Positions 14,812 through 23,248 of a DNA stretch of 26,658 bases are shown here, in pieces. The notes under the pieces were generated by a model. It was not told the origin of the DNA. It did not search any database and saw only the letters and a program-made list of their open reading frames with translations. The translations under genes and the position numbers were made by a program. Within the stretch, counting starts at the first letter, position 1. Each line of letters opens with the position of its first letter. Origin of the DNA: JACCXJ01 sp052387115 (lineage in GTDB: Bacteria > Pseudomonadota > Gammaproteobacteria > JACCXJ01); NCBI GenBank assembly GCA_052387115.1, contig JBQTJM010000313.1, positions 1 to 26,658 on the forward strand, written 5' to 3'.

Positions 14812-17001
14812 TCAGGCCCGCACGGCGCCCCGCCATCCGAGCGCAGACTTCTTCAGGCGAGCCAGGCCAAACCGCAGTAGGAACCTCGTCAATAACACGG
14901 CAAAGGCCCGGCGCGGGACGATTCGAAGCGAGGCATAGCCGAGCGACACCCGGTGCCAGTGCCGATCGAGCTCTTCGTGCCCGAAATCGGAACCCACACC
15001 GTCCAGATAAATCATGACGGCCTCCCGGGCGAGGGCCGCGTGCCCGCTCGCGAGGTTGTCACTCGCCAGATGCACGCTCACGATGGCCGGGTCGAGGCCC
15101 AGGTAGCGCATCTCGTCCACCACGCTCATATAAAACGCCCCGAGCCCACTCAGCTCGATGGCGAGATTGAGGCCCAGGATCTCCGGCAGGAAGGTACGGG
15201 GGAACTGGGAGATGGCCAGGAGGTAGGCGGGCAGATCGAAAAGCGCGGCCGAAAACCCCGGCCAGGCGATGAACTCCGCGGACGTCGACTCGGGTAGCCG
15301 GATCCCCTCGCCTTCCAGGAGGCGGCGAAAGATGTTCGAGTGGTTCTGGTCGGGATCGCCGCCGCCGATCTCGTCCGTATAGATCGCGAAGAGGCGAGCG
15401 GCCGTTGGGGCGTGGCGGCCATCGAGCCAGGCGGCTTTCTGCAGCCAGCAGCCGTCCACGAGCACCAGCGGCGCGAGCCGGGTCAGAAGCCATCGGTATT
15501 CCTCGCGATCGAGGCGCGGCGGCGGGACGAACGGCCGGTAGGCGGCGACCGCGCGATGGTAAATCGCATCGATGCGTGCTTCCAAGGCACCGGGGCTGTA
15601 CGGGAAAAACCGGAGGTCTTCGCCGCGCATCGGGCCGCGCAAGGCCCGGGCGGTCTTGCTCAGGAAACGCCGCACCAGCGACCGCGCGGCCGGCAATTCC
15701 CCGGGGTACTGCTCCGGATTGAGCAGTCGATGGAAGAGAACCCTGGGGTCTTTGCTACCGGCGCCCCTCCCAGAACACGCAGCCGGCATGGCATGGAGGC
15801 CGCCCGACGGCTCCGCGGGCACCGGCACCGGCCGTTCGCGGAGCGAGGACTTCGACTCGCCCAATCCCCCTATCCACTCCACCAGGGTAGCGATCTCGTC
15901 GTCGCGAAAGACCCGGTACATGGCGCCACCCGGCGCCAGCCATGCGAGAAAACGGCTCTGCATAGGCGCCGCCGGGTCCACGAGGTCGGACGCGGCAAGG
16001 GCATCCAGGAGCCCTCCGAGGTCCGCCCCCGGCTTGAGCCAGTCCTCGATCCGCCGGTCGCCCAGGGTCTTATCGCGGTGCTGACCGAGGGCATAGGGCC
16101 GCTTGGCTCTCAAGATCGCCAGGACCGCTGGATGACGGTCCGAGCTCCGGCGCGCTTCCCATGCCTCGACGGCGGATCGAACCAGATCGCGCTCGGCCAG
16201 GAATTGGGCCAGGAGCCCGTTCCGGATGCGATACCACGCATGCCCAAACCCCTGCTGACCCAGTGCCTCCCGGGCGCTCTCGAGGTGGCCTTCGACCACC
16301 GTCGAGATGAGGTCCAAGCCGGCGTCGCGGGGGGTCACCGGATCGAGAAGCGACGCGATGTATCTCTCGCCCCGAATCGCCGGCGGGCACCTCCCGGCCA
16401 GCAACGCCCGGAAGGGCAAGAGCCCGAGGGCCTGGCCCAGGAGCGTCCCAAGCAGCTCGGGAAACCGGCCCTGGGGAGATCGTGCGATGCAGAGCCGGAG
16501 AACCGCCGGCAGGAAGGCCGCATCGAGCAGAGAGCCATCGCGCAGGAAGGCGTCATCCACGACCTCCGGCAACGCGATCCCCTGCCCGGCCAACAACGTG
16601 CGATACCCACCCCGTACACACCCGGCACCGCCATCGGCATAGTAGCGAAACAACAGGGCGAAGGGCCGCCGATGGACGGTGGCGGTCCCCGCCAGAGGGG
16701 CGACCCACATCCCGTGCGTCAGGGCGATCGGCGCATATTGCGTGATCAAGTACCGAAACCCCGGTGCGTCGATCGACTTCGCTTCCATCCGCTCGCGCAG
16801 CGGATCAAAATAGCCGAAGAAAGGGCCGGCGCCAGTGAATCGATATGGCGGCGGAGGGGACTCGAAGAGGGTTTCGGTTTCTGCGAATCGCGCCGCCTCT
16901 GCCAGCCGACCCCGAGCGAGGTGGCTCGCGAGCCCAAGCATCGCGCCATCCTCCTCGCCCTCTAGAAGCTTGTGAAAGGTCACTCGCCATGCGCTCTGCA
17001 T
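14812..17001 (-). CDS. Large protein with tandem heme-oxygenase-like diiron (HDO) domains
   Basis: The product has 729 residues from ATG 17001; the frame extends upstream, but that part is antisense to the GTPase gene. The C-terminal half shows the iron-containing redox enzyme/HDO pattern. LFAIYTDEIGGGDPDQNHSN supplies E544 and H554. LGLNLAIELSGLG supplies E616, and VSVHLASDNLASGHAALARE supplies H644, D648 and H654. That is six candidate ligands of a diiron site. Residues 82-147 repeat the first block (YLITQYAPIALTHGMWVAPL, ALLFRYYADGGAG, LLAGQGIALPE). There the Glu and His are lost, so the N-terminal copy is probably structural. Known HDO enzymes oxidise amino or fatty acids (UndA, BesC, SznF); the substrate here is unknown. 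It is divergent from a dynamin-like GTPase. Confidence 0.72.
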   Translation of the reverse strand: MQSAWRVTFHKLLEGEEDGAMLGLASHLARGRLAEAARFAETETLFESPPPPYRFTGAGPFFGYFDPLRERMEAKSIDAPGFRYLITQYAPIALTHGMWVAPLAGTATVHRRPFALLFRYYADGGAGCVRGGYRTLLAGQGIALPEVVDDAFLRDGSLLDAAFLPAVLRLCIARSPQGRFPELLGTLLGQALGLLPFRALLAGRCPPAIRGERYIASLLDPVTPRDAGLDLISTVVEGHLESAREALGQQGFGHAWYRIRNGLLAQFLAERDLVRSAVEAWEARRSSDRHPAVLAILRAKRPYALGQHRDKTLGDRRIEDWLKPGADLGGLLDALAASDLVDPAAPMQSRFLAWLAPGGAMYRVFRDDEIATLVEWIGGLGESKSSLRERPVPVPAEPSGGLHAMPAACSGRGAGSKDPRVLFHRLLNPEQYPGELPAARSLVRRFLSKTARALRGPMRGEDLRFFPYSPGALEARIDAIYHRAVAAYRPFVPPPRLDREEYRWLLTRLAPLVLVDGCWLQKAAWLDGRHAPTAARLFAIYTDEIGGGDPDQNHSNIFRRLLEGEGIRLPESTSAEFIAWPGFSAALFDLPAYLLAISQFPRTFLPEILGLNLAIELSGLGAFYMSVVDEMRYLGLDPAIVSVHLASDNLASGHAALAREAVMIYLDGVGSDFGHEELDRHWHRVSLGYASLRIVPRRAFAVLLTRFLLRFGLARLKKSALGWRGAVRA

Positions 17002-17253
17002 CAGGACAGGCGCGTGGCCACCCCGATCGGCCGTGGTCCGCGGGCGTCCGGGGGTCCTGCTATCGACGGGGAGGGCATGATATGATTCAAAAACTCCTGA
17101 CGAACGAGGCCCACCGCAACCCCTGATGGTCGACGCCGCGACCGGCACGGCGTCGCAAATCGTCGATCTACTTGGGACGACCCTATGCAGTCGGTCCCGC
17201 GGCCCGCCCCCGGCGGCGGTAGCCGACGGGCCTATCCTATCGGAAGCAGACAA

Positions 17254-18942
17254 ATGGCTGGTAGTGCCCAAAGCGGCCTGGCGCAGCGGCTGCTGCGCTT
17301 GGAGAACCATCTAGCACACGAGAACCCGGTCTTGCTCGACGTAGTGCGGAGCTTCCGGAGGCTCGACCGCGTCGGCTATCGCCTCGGTGCGCTCGATCCG
17401 GACGAGTCCTACGCCACCCGTGTGCCGTGGTGGCCCCTGATCGCGGTGCTCGGCACCTTCTCCTCGGGAAAGTCCACGTTTATCAACGACTTTCTCAAGT
17501 ACAAGCTGCAGCTTACCGGAAATCAGGCGGTCGATGACAAGTTCACCGTCATCTGCTACAGCACCGACGCCATCCACAGGTCGCTACCGGGCCTCGCGCT
17601 GGACGCCGATCCGCGGTTTCCGTTTTACAACATCAGCCGCGACATCGAATCGGTCGCCAGCGGCGAGGGCCGTCGGGTCGATGCCTACCTGCAGCTCAAG
17701 ACCTGCCCGAGCGCGGCCCTGCGAGGCAAGATCATCATCGACTCGCCGGGCTTCGATGCCGATCTGCAGCGCACCTCGACCCTTCGGATCACCGATCACA
17801 TCATCGATCTCTCGGATCTGGTGCTGGTGTTCTTCGACGCCCGTCACCCCGAGCCGGGGGCGATGAAAGACACCTTGCAGCACCTCGTCGCGGACACGGT
17901 CAAGCGCCCTGATTCGAGCAAGTTCCTGTTCATCTTGAATCAAATCGACGCGACCGCTCGCGAAGACAACCCCGAAGAGGTGTTCGCCGCCTGGCAGCGC
18001 GCCCTGGCCAGCGCCGGACTCACCGCGGGGCGCTTCTATCGGATCTACAACCTGGAGGCGGCCAATCCGATCGAGGACCCGAACCTCCGCCGCCGTTACG
18101 AGGCCAAGCGCGCGATCGATATGGCCGAGGTACTGGAACGGATGCAGCAGGTCGAGGTCGATCGGGCTTACCGGATCATCGGCGTCCTGGAAATGAGCGC
18201 CAAGGCCATCGAAAGCGAATTGGTGCCCCGCCTGCGCGCCGCGCGGCAGCGATGGAAACGCCGCGTCCTCTGGATCGATGGGCTCATCTACGGCTCGGTC
18301 ATCGGCGCATCGGTGGCCGCGCTCATGGCGGCGGGGGGGTCGGGGGGGTGGCAAGGCCTCGCTGCCGCCCTGCCTTGGCCGGCTCCCGTCCTCTGGGCGA
18401 TGGTGGCCATTGGCGTCCTGCTGCTCCTTTATCCGCATGTCGTCGTGCGGCGCCTGGCCGCCCGCTCCGTCCTGCGCACGCTCACCCGCGAACCCGTGGC
18501 CCCCGAGTTGCGGGAGGCGCTGGTCAAGGCGTTTCGCAAGAACACACGTTTGAGGCATGGCCTCCTGTACCGCGCGCCCATCGGCTGGGGGCGGCGCACC
18601 AAGGGCTACGTCGCCCGTGTTAAGGCCGACGCGGACCGCTACGTCCAGTCCTTGAACGATCGCTTCGCGAGCCCTTCCGGCCTGAACGATGGAGCGCGGG
18701 CAGACGCGCGCGAGAGGTCCGTCAACCAAGATGAGGGGCAGCCGGGAGGCCCGGCGCTGCTTGCCCCGAGTGCACTCGACATCCCGCAGGTCATCGGAGG
18801 CGAGGAATCGGCCGAAAAACATCGATTAAGCTTATCAGGAGAGCGCCGGCCCGGAGAAACGCAGAGCGCCGCCGTCGAGCACCTGCCGCGGCGCCGCGCC
18901 ATTCATTTCGAGGAACCGCCCCCCGCCAGGACGCGGAAGTAG
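17254..18942 (+). CDS. Dynamin-like membrane-anchored GTPase
   Basis: The 562-residue product has a dynamin/Era-type G domain. G1 is GTFSSGKS (67-74), G2 is a Thr in DDKFTVICYS (about 98), G3 is DSPGF (163-167) and G4 is NQID (229-232). Two membrane helices follow (about 339-361 and 375-395) within a basic context (RRVLWIDG, HVVVRRLAARS). After them comes a helical region and a disordered tail rich in Arg, Glu and Pro. This layout fits a bacterial GTPase that acts at or remodels membranes. ATG 17254 has GGAAG nearby; ATG 17185 is an alternative that adds 23 low-complexity residues. It is divergently transcribed from the double-HDO gene, sharing the region 17002-17253. Confidence 0.85.
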   Translation: MAGSAQSGLAQRLLRLENHLAHENPVLLDVVRSFRRLDRVGYRLGALDPDESYATRVPWWPLIAVLGTFSSGKSTFINDFLKYKLQLTGNQAVDDKFTVICYSTDAIHRSLPGLALDADPRFPFYNISRDIESVASGEGRRVDAYLQLKTCPSAALRGKIIIDSPGFDADLQRTSTLRITDHIIDLSDLVLVFFDARHPEPGAMKDTLQHLVADTVKRPDSSKFLFILNQIDATAREDNPEEVFAAWQRALASAGLTAGRFYRIYNLEAANPIEDPNLRRRYEAKRAIDMAEVLERMQQVEVDRAYRIIGVLEMSAKAIESELVPRLRAARQRWKRRVLWIDGLIYGSVIGASVAALMAAGGSGGWQGLAAALPWPAPVLWAMVAIGVLLLLYPHVVVRRLAARSVLRTLTREPVAPELREALVKAFRKNTRLRHGLLYRAPIGWGRRTKGYVARVKADADRYVQSLNDRFASPSGLNDGARADARERSVNQDEGQPGGPALLAPSALDIPQVIGGEESAEKHRLSLSGERRPGETQSAAVEHLPRRRAIHFEEPPPARTRK

Positions 18943-18983
18943 CAGCGAGCGCGGTGGCGCTCGCCAACCACTCCGCAGCCGTC

Positions 18984-19223
18984 CTACTGGTCCTTGGCGG
19001 CGCTGATCTCGCCGAGTTGCCGTTCGAGCTCGGACTTGAGCTTGCCAAGCTCCTCTTGATTTTGATAGCCACCGGTGGCCTTTTGCTGCTTGGCGATCAT
19101 GGCATCGACTTGATCTATCGCGTTTCGGATCTCTTGCTCCGATTCCCCGCCTTGCCTGCCGCAGCCACCCAAGAGGCCGAGCACAGCCGCCAATACCACC
19201 CCATTCTTGTCTATGTTCGGCAT
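18984..19223 (-). CDS. Small predicted lipoprotein
   Basis: From ATG 19223 the product has 79 residues. It has a signal peptide, MPNIDKNGVVLAAVLGLLGG, with lipobox LGGC (Cys21 as the lipidated residue). A short charged coiled-coil-like helix follows (EQEIRNAIDQVDAMIAKQQK, and ELGKLKSELERQLGEI). No family was recognised. It would be anchored in the envelope. An upstream in-frame GTG at 19244 is possible. It lies between the convergent GTPase gene and the end of xoxF. Confidence 0.65.
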   Translation of the reverse strand: MPNIDKNGVVLAAVLGLLGGCGRQGGESEQEIRNAIDQVDAMIAKQQKATGGYQNQEELGKLKSELERQLGEISAAKDQ

Positions 19224-19364
19224 GTTGTTGATCCTGTCCACCACATAACCGCTACAATCGGGCCGCGCGTGAGCCCTAGGATCACACGCCGCTCACCAAA
19301 GGCCCCGACCCGTGGCGCCAAGCCGGGCGGGTCCCGTTCACGTTCCCCTCGGTAGACGACCAAA

Positions 19365-19392
19365 GCCCGGCACCGTCCAGACGGTGCCGGGC
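19365..19392 (-). terminator. Hairpin terminator downstream of xoxF
   Basis: A perfect 12-base-pair stem (GCCCGGCACCGT / ACGGTGCCGGGC) with loop CCAG sits 41 bases after the xoxF stop. On the minus strand it is followed by TTTGGTCGTC, a weak T tract. Position and strength suggest it ends the xoxF transcript. Confidence 0.75.
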
Positions 19393-19433
19393 CGTGTCGT
19401 TTCCTCCGGATTGACGCGCGCTGAGGTACCCGC

Positions 19434-21284
19434 CTACGGCAGGCTGAACACGCTCAGCACACCGCCCAGGCGGGTATACGAGCTCAGGCCTTTGTAAGCC
19501 CCCACCGCACCCAACCCCTCAGTGTCCTGGATGAGACCGGCCGCCATGCCGATTCCGGCCCAGCCGCCCACCCCGGACAAGACGCCTACATACTGCTTGT
19601 CCTTGTGCATCCAGGTGTTGAGGTTGCCGATGATCCCCGACGGTGTCTTGAACTTCCACAGGAGCTTGCCGGACTTGGCATCGACACACTTGATGTAACC
19701 GTCGAGCGTCCCGTAGAACACCACGTCCCCGGCGGTCGCCAGGGCACCGCTCCACACCGAAAAGCGCTCCGGCACCGACCACTTGATCTTGCCTTCACCC
19801 GCATCCCAGGCGACGAAATTACCCAGGTTGCTGGTGCCGTCGCCCGTGACCTTGCCCGCCGGATACATGTTGAGCACCGCATTCACATACGGCTGGCCCG
19901 CGGTGTATTCACCGCCGCTCACCGGCTCGTAATCCATGCACACGTGGTTGGTGGGGATGTAGAACAAACCGGTGCGCGGTGAATACGCGGCCGGTTGCTG
20001 GTCCTTGCTGCCGAGCGCCGCGGGACAGACGTTCTTGGTGTTGACGTCCTCGCCGGTCTGGTGGGTGCTGTACTTCGCCACCACCTGCGGGCGGCCGGTC
20101 TTCATGTCCACGTGCGTGGCCCAGTTGACCGCGGGGTCAAACTTCTCGGCGACCAGGAGCTCGCCCGTCTCGCGGTTCATGGTGTAACCGAAGCCGTTGC
20201 GGTCGAAGTGTACCAGGGCCTTGACGTCTTTGTCCTTGACCTCGATGTCGGCCAGGATCATCTCGTTGACGCCATCATAGTCCCACTCGTCGTGGGGCGT
20301 CATTTGGTAGACCCACTTGGCCACCCCGGTGTCGACATCACGCGCAAAGATCGTCATGGACCACTTGTTGTCGCCGGGACGCACCACCGGGTTCCAGGTG
20401 CTCGGGTTCCCCGAGCCGTAGTACATGAGGTTCAGATCGGGATCATAGGAAAACCAACCCCAGGTCGTACCGCCGCCGATCTTCCATTGCTCGCCCTGCC
20501 AGGTCTTGAGGCTCGAGTCCTTGCCGACCGGCTTGCCGAGCTCGGTGGTCTTTTCCGGGTCGATCAGCATCTCGGCGTCGGGACCCACGCTGTAGGCCTT
20601 CCACGCCAGCTTGCCGTCCTTGATGTTATAGGCGGCTAGGAAGCCGCGCACCCCGAACTCGCCGCCGCTGATGCCCGTGAACACCTTGTCCTTGATGACG
20701 TGCGGGGCATTGGTGTTGGTCTCGCCCTTCTTGGGGTCTCCGTTCTTGACCGACCACACCTTCTTGCCGGTCTTGGCGTCCAGCGCCACCAGCTCCGTGT
20801 CGGCCTGCTGGAGGAAGATCTTCCCATCACCGAACGCCACCCCGCGGTTCACCGTATCACAGCACATGACCGGCACGGTCTCGTCCTGGTTCTGGATCGG
20901 GACGTACTCCCAGACCACCTCCAGGGTGTCCAGGTTGATGGCGAAGGTATTGTTGGGAAAGGGCGCATTCACGTACAGGGTGTCATGCTCCAGCCCCGTG
21001 GCGCTGCCCGGCAGCACCAGGGGTCCGCCTTCATGGCCTCTCAGGACACCGGTCGAAAACGTCCAGGCGGCCTGCAGCTTGGGGGCGTTTCCGTCGTCGA
21101 TCTGATCGAGCTTCGAATACCGGGTACTGCCGAAATCGCCGTTCGGCATGACCCAGTACTCATCGTCTTCCAGGAGCTCCAAAAGGCCTTCGTTCGCCAG
21201 GGTCGACGCCGGTATCGCGGCCGCCACCGCAGCCAACGCCATGGGTTTCAGTAGGGCCAAAGGCTTCAATAAGGTTTTTCTCAT
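19434..21284 (-). CDS. xoxF: Lanthanide-dependent PQQ methanol dehydrogenase XoxF
   Basis: XoxF is a periplasmic quinoprotein that oxidises methanol and passes electrons to a cytochrome c. The 616-residue product has a signal peptide (cleavage likely after ASTLA, near residue 30). It has the vicinal disulfide C141-C142 that packs on PQQ. GISGGEFGVRG carries the metal-binding Glu (about 209) and SGNPSTWNP the metal-binding Asn. In EWDYDGVNEM, D335 is the catalytic base; D337, two residues on, replaces the Ala of calcium-type MxaF and marks lanthanide enzymes. Trp-docking repeats such as AWDAGEGKIKW and VDAKSGKLLWKFKTP occur along the propeller. The ATG is preceded by a GAGGAGGAGGAGG run, a strong ribosome site. 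No xoxG or xoxJ is adjacent. Confidence 0.96.
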   Translation of the reverse strand: MRKTLLKPLALLKPMALAAVAAAIPASTLANEGLLELLEDDEYWVMPNGDFGSTRYSKLDQIDDGNAPKLQAAWTFSTGVLRGHEGGPLVLPGSATGLEHDTLYVNAPFPNNTFAINLDTLEVVWEYVPIQNQDETVPVMCCDTVNRGVAFGDGKIFLQQADTELVALDAKTGKKVWSVKNGDPKKGETNTNAPHVIKDKVFTGISGGEFGVRGFLAAYNIKDGKLAWKAYSVGPDAEMLIDPEKTTELGKPVGKDSSLKTWQGEQWKIGGGTTWGWFSYDPDLNLMYYGSGNPSTWNPVVRPGDNKWSMTIFARDVDTGVAKWVYQMTPHDEWDYDGVNEMILADIEVKDKDVKALVHFDRNGFGYTMNRETGELLVAEKFDPAVNWATHVDMKTGRPQVVAKYSTHQTGEDVNTKNVCPAALGSKDQQPAAYSPRTGLFYIPTNHVCMDYEPVSGGEYTAGQPYVNAVLNMYPAGKVTGDGTSNLGNFVAWDAGEGKIKWSVPERFSVWSGALATAGDVVFYGTLDGYIKCVDAKSGKLLWKFKTPSGIIGNLNTWMHKDKQYVGVLSGVGGWAGIGMAAGLIQDTEGLGAVGAYKGLSSYTRLGGVLSVFSLP

Positions 21285-21479
21285 GACCTCCTCCTCCTCG
21301 CGATAGGTTTAGATTCGATCTCTCAATCGTTCTGACCCCGCACCCCGAGATCGCGAAGATGCCGGGAGGTAGAAACATTGAGGCAGGCCGATCCGGGGCG
21401 CCGCGCCCGGTGCTGCACGGTCGCGACTACCCCGCGCCCAACTCGATGAGACTGCGCCGACCGGCAGGGGCTGCGGAAA

Positions 21480-21507
21480 ATTATAACGAATCTCAACCGC
21501 TCGGCAA
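21480..21507 (-). promoter_or_regulatory. Candidate sigma-70 type promoter for xoxF
   Basis: On the minus strand TTGCCG (21507-21502) and TATAAT (21485-21480) are separated by 16 bases. The perfect -10 hexamer lies in an AT-rich island about 195 bases upstream of the xoxF start and just after the end of the preceding gene. No experimental support; the -35 match is only partial. Confidence 0.4.
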
Positions 21508-21541
21508 TAGAGCGGCCGATGCCGGCACGGCGGACCTGTGT

Positions 21542-22057
21542 CTACTTGATTACCGGCGGTGGGATTACCGGCGGTGGGGCTGCCGGCGGTGGGGCTGCCG
21601 GCGGTGGGGCTGCCGGCGGTGGGGCAACCGGGCGCTTGGATCGCGCCACGCCCACGAAGCAGGATCGCGCCGCGCGCTCTTCGGCCTCCTCCAGGCGCTC
21701 AACCAGCTTCTGGCCGCGCGCGGACTCGCGAAACAGTCCTCCCCGCTCCCCGGGCATCGATTTGAAGCCTTTGAAGGTCGTCGCCTCCACGAAGTCGTCA
21801 TAGGACAGCGCCGCCGCGACGGCATCGACGGCGCAAGAACACGCATAGAGGTTGTCCAGCGTCTGGCCACCATGCCCTCGCATGCAGGTCAGCACTTGGT
21901 CGACACGATCGAGCGTCGGGAAGTCGTTGGCCTCGACGGCCATGCCCGGGGCCAGGAGCCAGACCGCGAGCACGCCTCTCGCCGCACGCGCCTCCAGCCG
22001 GTGCGGAAAGAAACGGGAACGCCGCCATCGGGCGGCCTGATCCTGGAGCTCGCCCAA
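21542..22057 (-). CDS. Exported Cys-containing protein with Pro-rich tail, upstream of xoxF
   Basis: The mature part begins NDFPTLDRVDQVLTCMRGHG and continues LYACSCAVDAVAAALSYDDF and MPGERGGLFRESARG, then SCFVG. The four Cys (58, 73, 75, 133 from the TTG start) suggest disulfides in the periplasm. I recall similar short proteins near PQQ-dependent alcohol dehydrogenases in methylotrophs, so a link with XoxF is plausible but from memory. The segment before NDF (VLAVWLLAPGMAVEA) is a signal peptide with a basic n-region. The start is unclear: TTG 22057 is the most upstream candidate after cysC, and GTG 21973 another. The tail APPPAAPPPAAPPPAAPPPV is encoded by a 15-base tandem repeat. The open frame continues upstream through cysC, but that part is not coding. 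Confidence 0.68.
   Translation of the reverse strand: MGELQDQAARWRRSRFFPHRLEARAARGVLAVWLLAPGMAVEANDFPTLDRVDQVLTCMRGHGGQTLDNLYACSCAVDAVAAALSYDDFVEATTFKGFKSMPGERGGLFRESARGQKLVERLEEAEERAARSCFVGVARSKRPVAPPPAAPPPAAPPPAAPPPVIPPPVIK
21552..21626. repeat. 15-base tandem repeat encoding a Pro-rich tail
   Basis: Five units close to GCCGGCGGTGGGGCT run at 21552-21566, 21567-21581, 21582-21596, 21597-21611 and 21612-21626. On the minus strand each encodes AAPPP or VIPPP. The unit length keeps the frame, so copy number could vary without breaking the protein. Confidence 0.9.
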
Positions 22058-22062
22058 GCCTT

Positions 22063-22713
22063 TCAGCCGCAGGCAGACTTGACCGGCGCCGATACGGCAC
22101 CCTTGGCGACGAGATAGTCGACGACCTTCCTGACAGACGCCTCGAGAGACTCGACGGCGGTATCGACGACGATCTCCGCCGCCTCCGGCTCCTCGTAGGG
22201 CGCCGATATCCCGGTAAACTCTTTGATCTCCCCGGCCCGCGCGCGGCGGTAAAGGCCCTTGACGTCGCGCGTTTCGCAGACCTCGACCGGGCAGCGGCAG
22301 TAGATCTCGATGAAGTCCCCTGCCACGACCAGGTTGCGCGCCCGGTCGCGGTCCGCGCGATAGGGGGAGATGAAGGCCGTGAGACCGATCACCCCGGCGT
22401 CCACGAAGAGCTTGACGACCTCTCCGATGCGGCGGATGTTTTCCACCCGGTCCTCTGGGGAGAACCCGAGGTCGCCGCACAGCCCATGGCGGATGTTGTC
22501 GCCATCGCATACATAGGTGTTGCAGCCCATGGCAAAGAGCCGCTCTTCGACGGCATGGGCGAGGGTCGATTTCCCCGACCCCGACAGCCCGGTGAACCAG
22601 AGGATCACCCCCCGGTGCCCGTTGCGCTCCTCGCGGACCAGACGGGTGATGGTGGCGTCGTGCCACACGGTGTTGGTGCTCTTGAGCGCTGTGACCTGCG
22701 TTGCATCGTTCAT
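22063..22713 (-). CDS. cysC: Adenylylsulfate kinase CysC
   Basis: CysC phosphorylates adenosine 5'-phosphosulfate to PAPS for sulfate assimilation or sulfation. The 216-residue product has the P-loop FTGLSGSGKST (40-50) and VCDGDNIRHGLCGDLGFSPE (APS site). It continues with DRVENIRRIGEV, AFISPYRADRDRAR and KGLYRRARAGEIKEFTG, all standard for the family. It is a stand-alone kinase, not fused to CysN. No other sulfate-activation gene is in the window. The exported protein gene follows directly downstream. Confidence 0.95.
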   Translation of the reverse strand: MNDATQVTALKSTNTVWHDATITRLVREERNGHRGVILWFTGLSGSGKSTLAHAVEERLFAMGCNTYVCDGDNIRHGLCGDLGFSPEDRVENIRRIGEVVKLFVDAGVIGLTAFISPYRADRDRARNLVVAGDFIEIYCRCPVEVCETRDVKGLYRRARAGEIKEFTGISAPYEEPEAAEIVVDTAVESLEASVRKVVDYLVAKGAVSAPVKSACG

Positions 22714-22861
22714 GGATGGATCGTTCCTGTGGTGGATGATTGAAGTGGAAGACTCGGGGCGGCGGAACTTGCCGGCGGCCCCGAGTCACGACATAGCAGA
22801 ACTCAGACCACAACGACCAAGACCCCGCCTCGGACCGGCCCGTTCAATCGTATTTGCCTGA

Positions 22862-23248
22862 TCAGTCGTATTTAATATACTTGAAGCGCGGGTCGTCCGG
22901 GGTGCCTTCGAGCGCGCTCTCGGCTTCTTTGGCCGGCTGCCATTGGATCACCTCCTCGATCTTCCTGGCAAGCTGGAAGTCCTTGTTGGTGACCCCCTTG
23001 GCCGCGTGGTTCATGAGCTTCACGATCACGAAGGCATAGGACACCGTGAGGTCCGGGTGGTGGAACGCCGCCTCCGCGAGATGACCGACGGTGTTGACCA
23101 CCATCAGGGTGCCCTTCCAACCCGAGGTCTTGTATTTACGCCGGATCCAGCCCTCCTCGTAGTACCAGTGTGGCAGATCTTCGGCAAGCCGCTGCTTGAT
23201 CTCGTCCTCGCTATAGGTCTCCTCGTGTTTTCTAACCCGCCAGCTCAT
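22862..23248 (-). CDS. Pterin-4a-carbinolamine dehydratase-like protein
   Basis: The 128-residue product resembles 4a-hydroxytetrahydrobiopterin dehydratase (PCD/DCoH). GWKGTLMVVNTVGHLAEAAF leads to the active-site motif HHPDL (63-67), followed by VTNKDFQLARKIEEVI near the end of the domain. Both terminal extensions are longer than in minimal PCD proteins. ATG 23248 is chosen because it starts the recognisable sequence and overlaps the end of mfnB by 17 bases, which indicates translational coupling. In this operon its substrate is more likely a methanopterin- or folate-type pterin than biopterin; that is inference. Confidence 0.8.
   Translation of the reverse strand: MSWRVRKHEETYSEDEIKQRLAEDLPHWYYEEGWIRRKYKTSGWKGTLMVVNTVGHLAEAAFHHPDLTVSYAFVIVKLMNHAAKGVTNKDFQLARKIEEVIQWQPAKEAESALEGTPDDPRFKYIKYD

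Noticed and set aside
15340..16965. 541-codon plus-strand frame inside the HDO gene
   Set aside because: Antisense shadow; the minus-strand product has a coherent repeat and metal motifs.
21542..22813. Continuous 423-codon frame covering cysC and the Pro-rich gene
   Set aside because: The first 250 codons are an out-of-frame shadow of cysC on the same strand; only the last 171 codons or fewer are coding.
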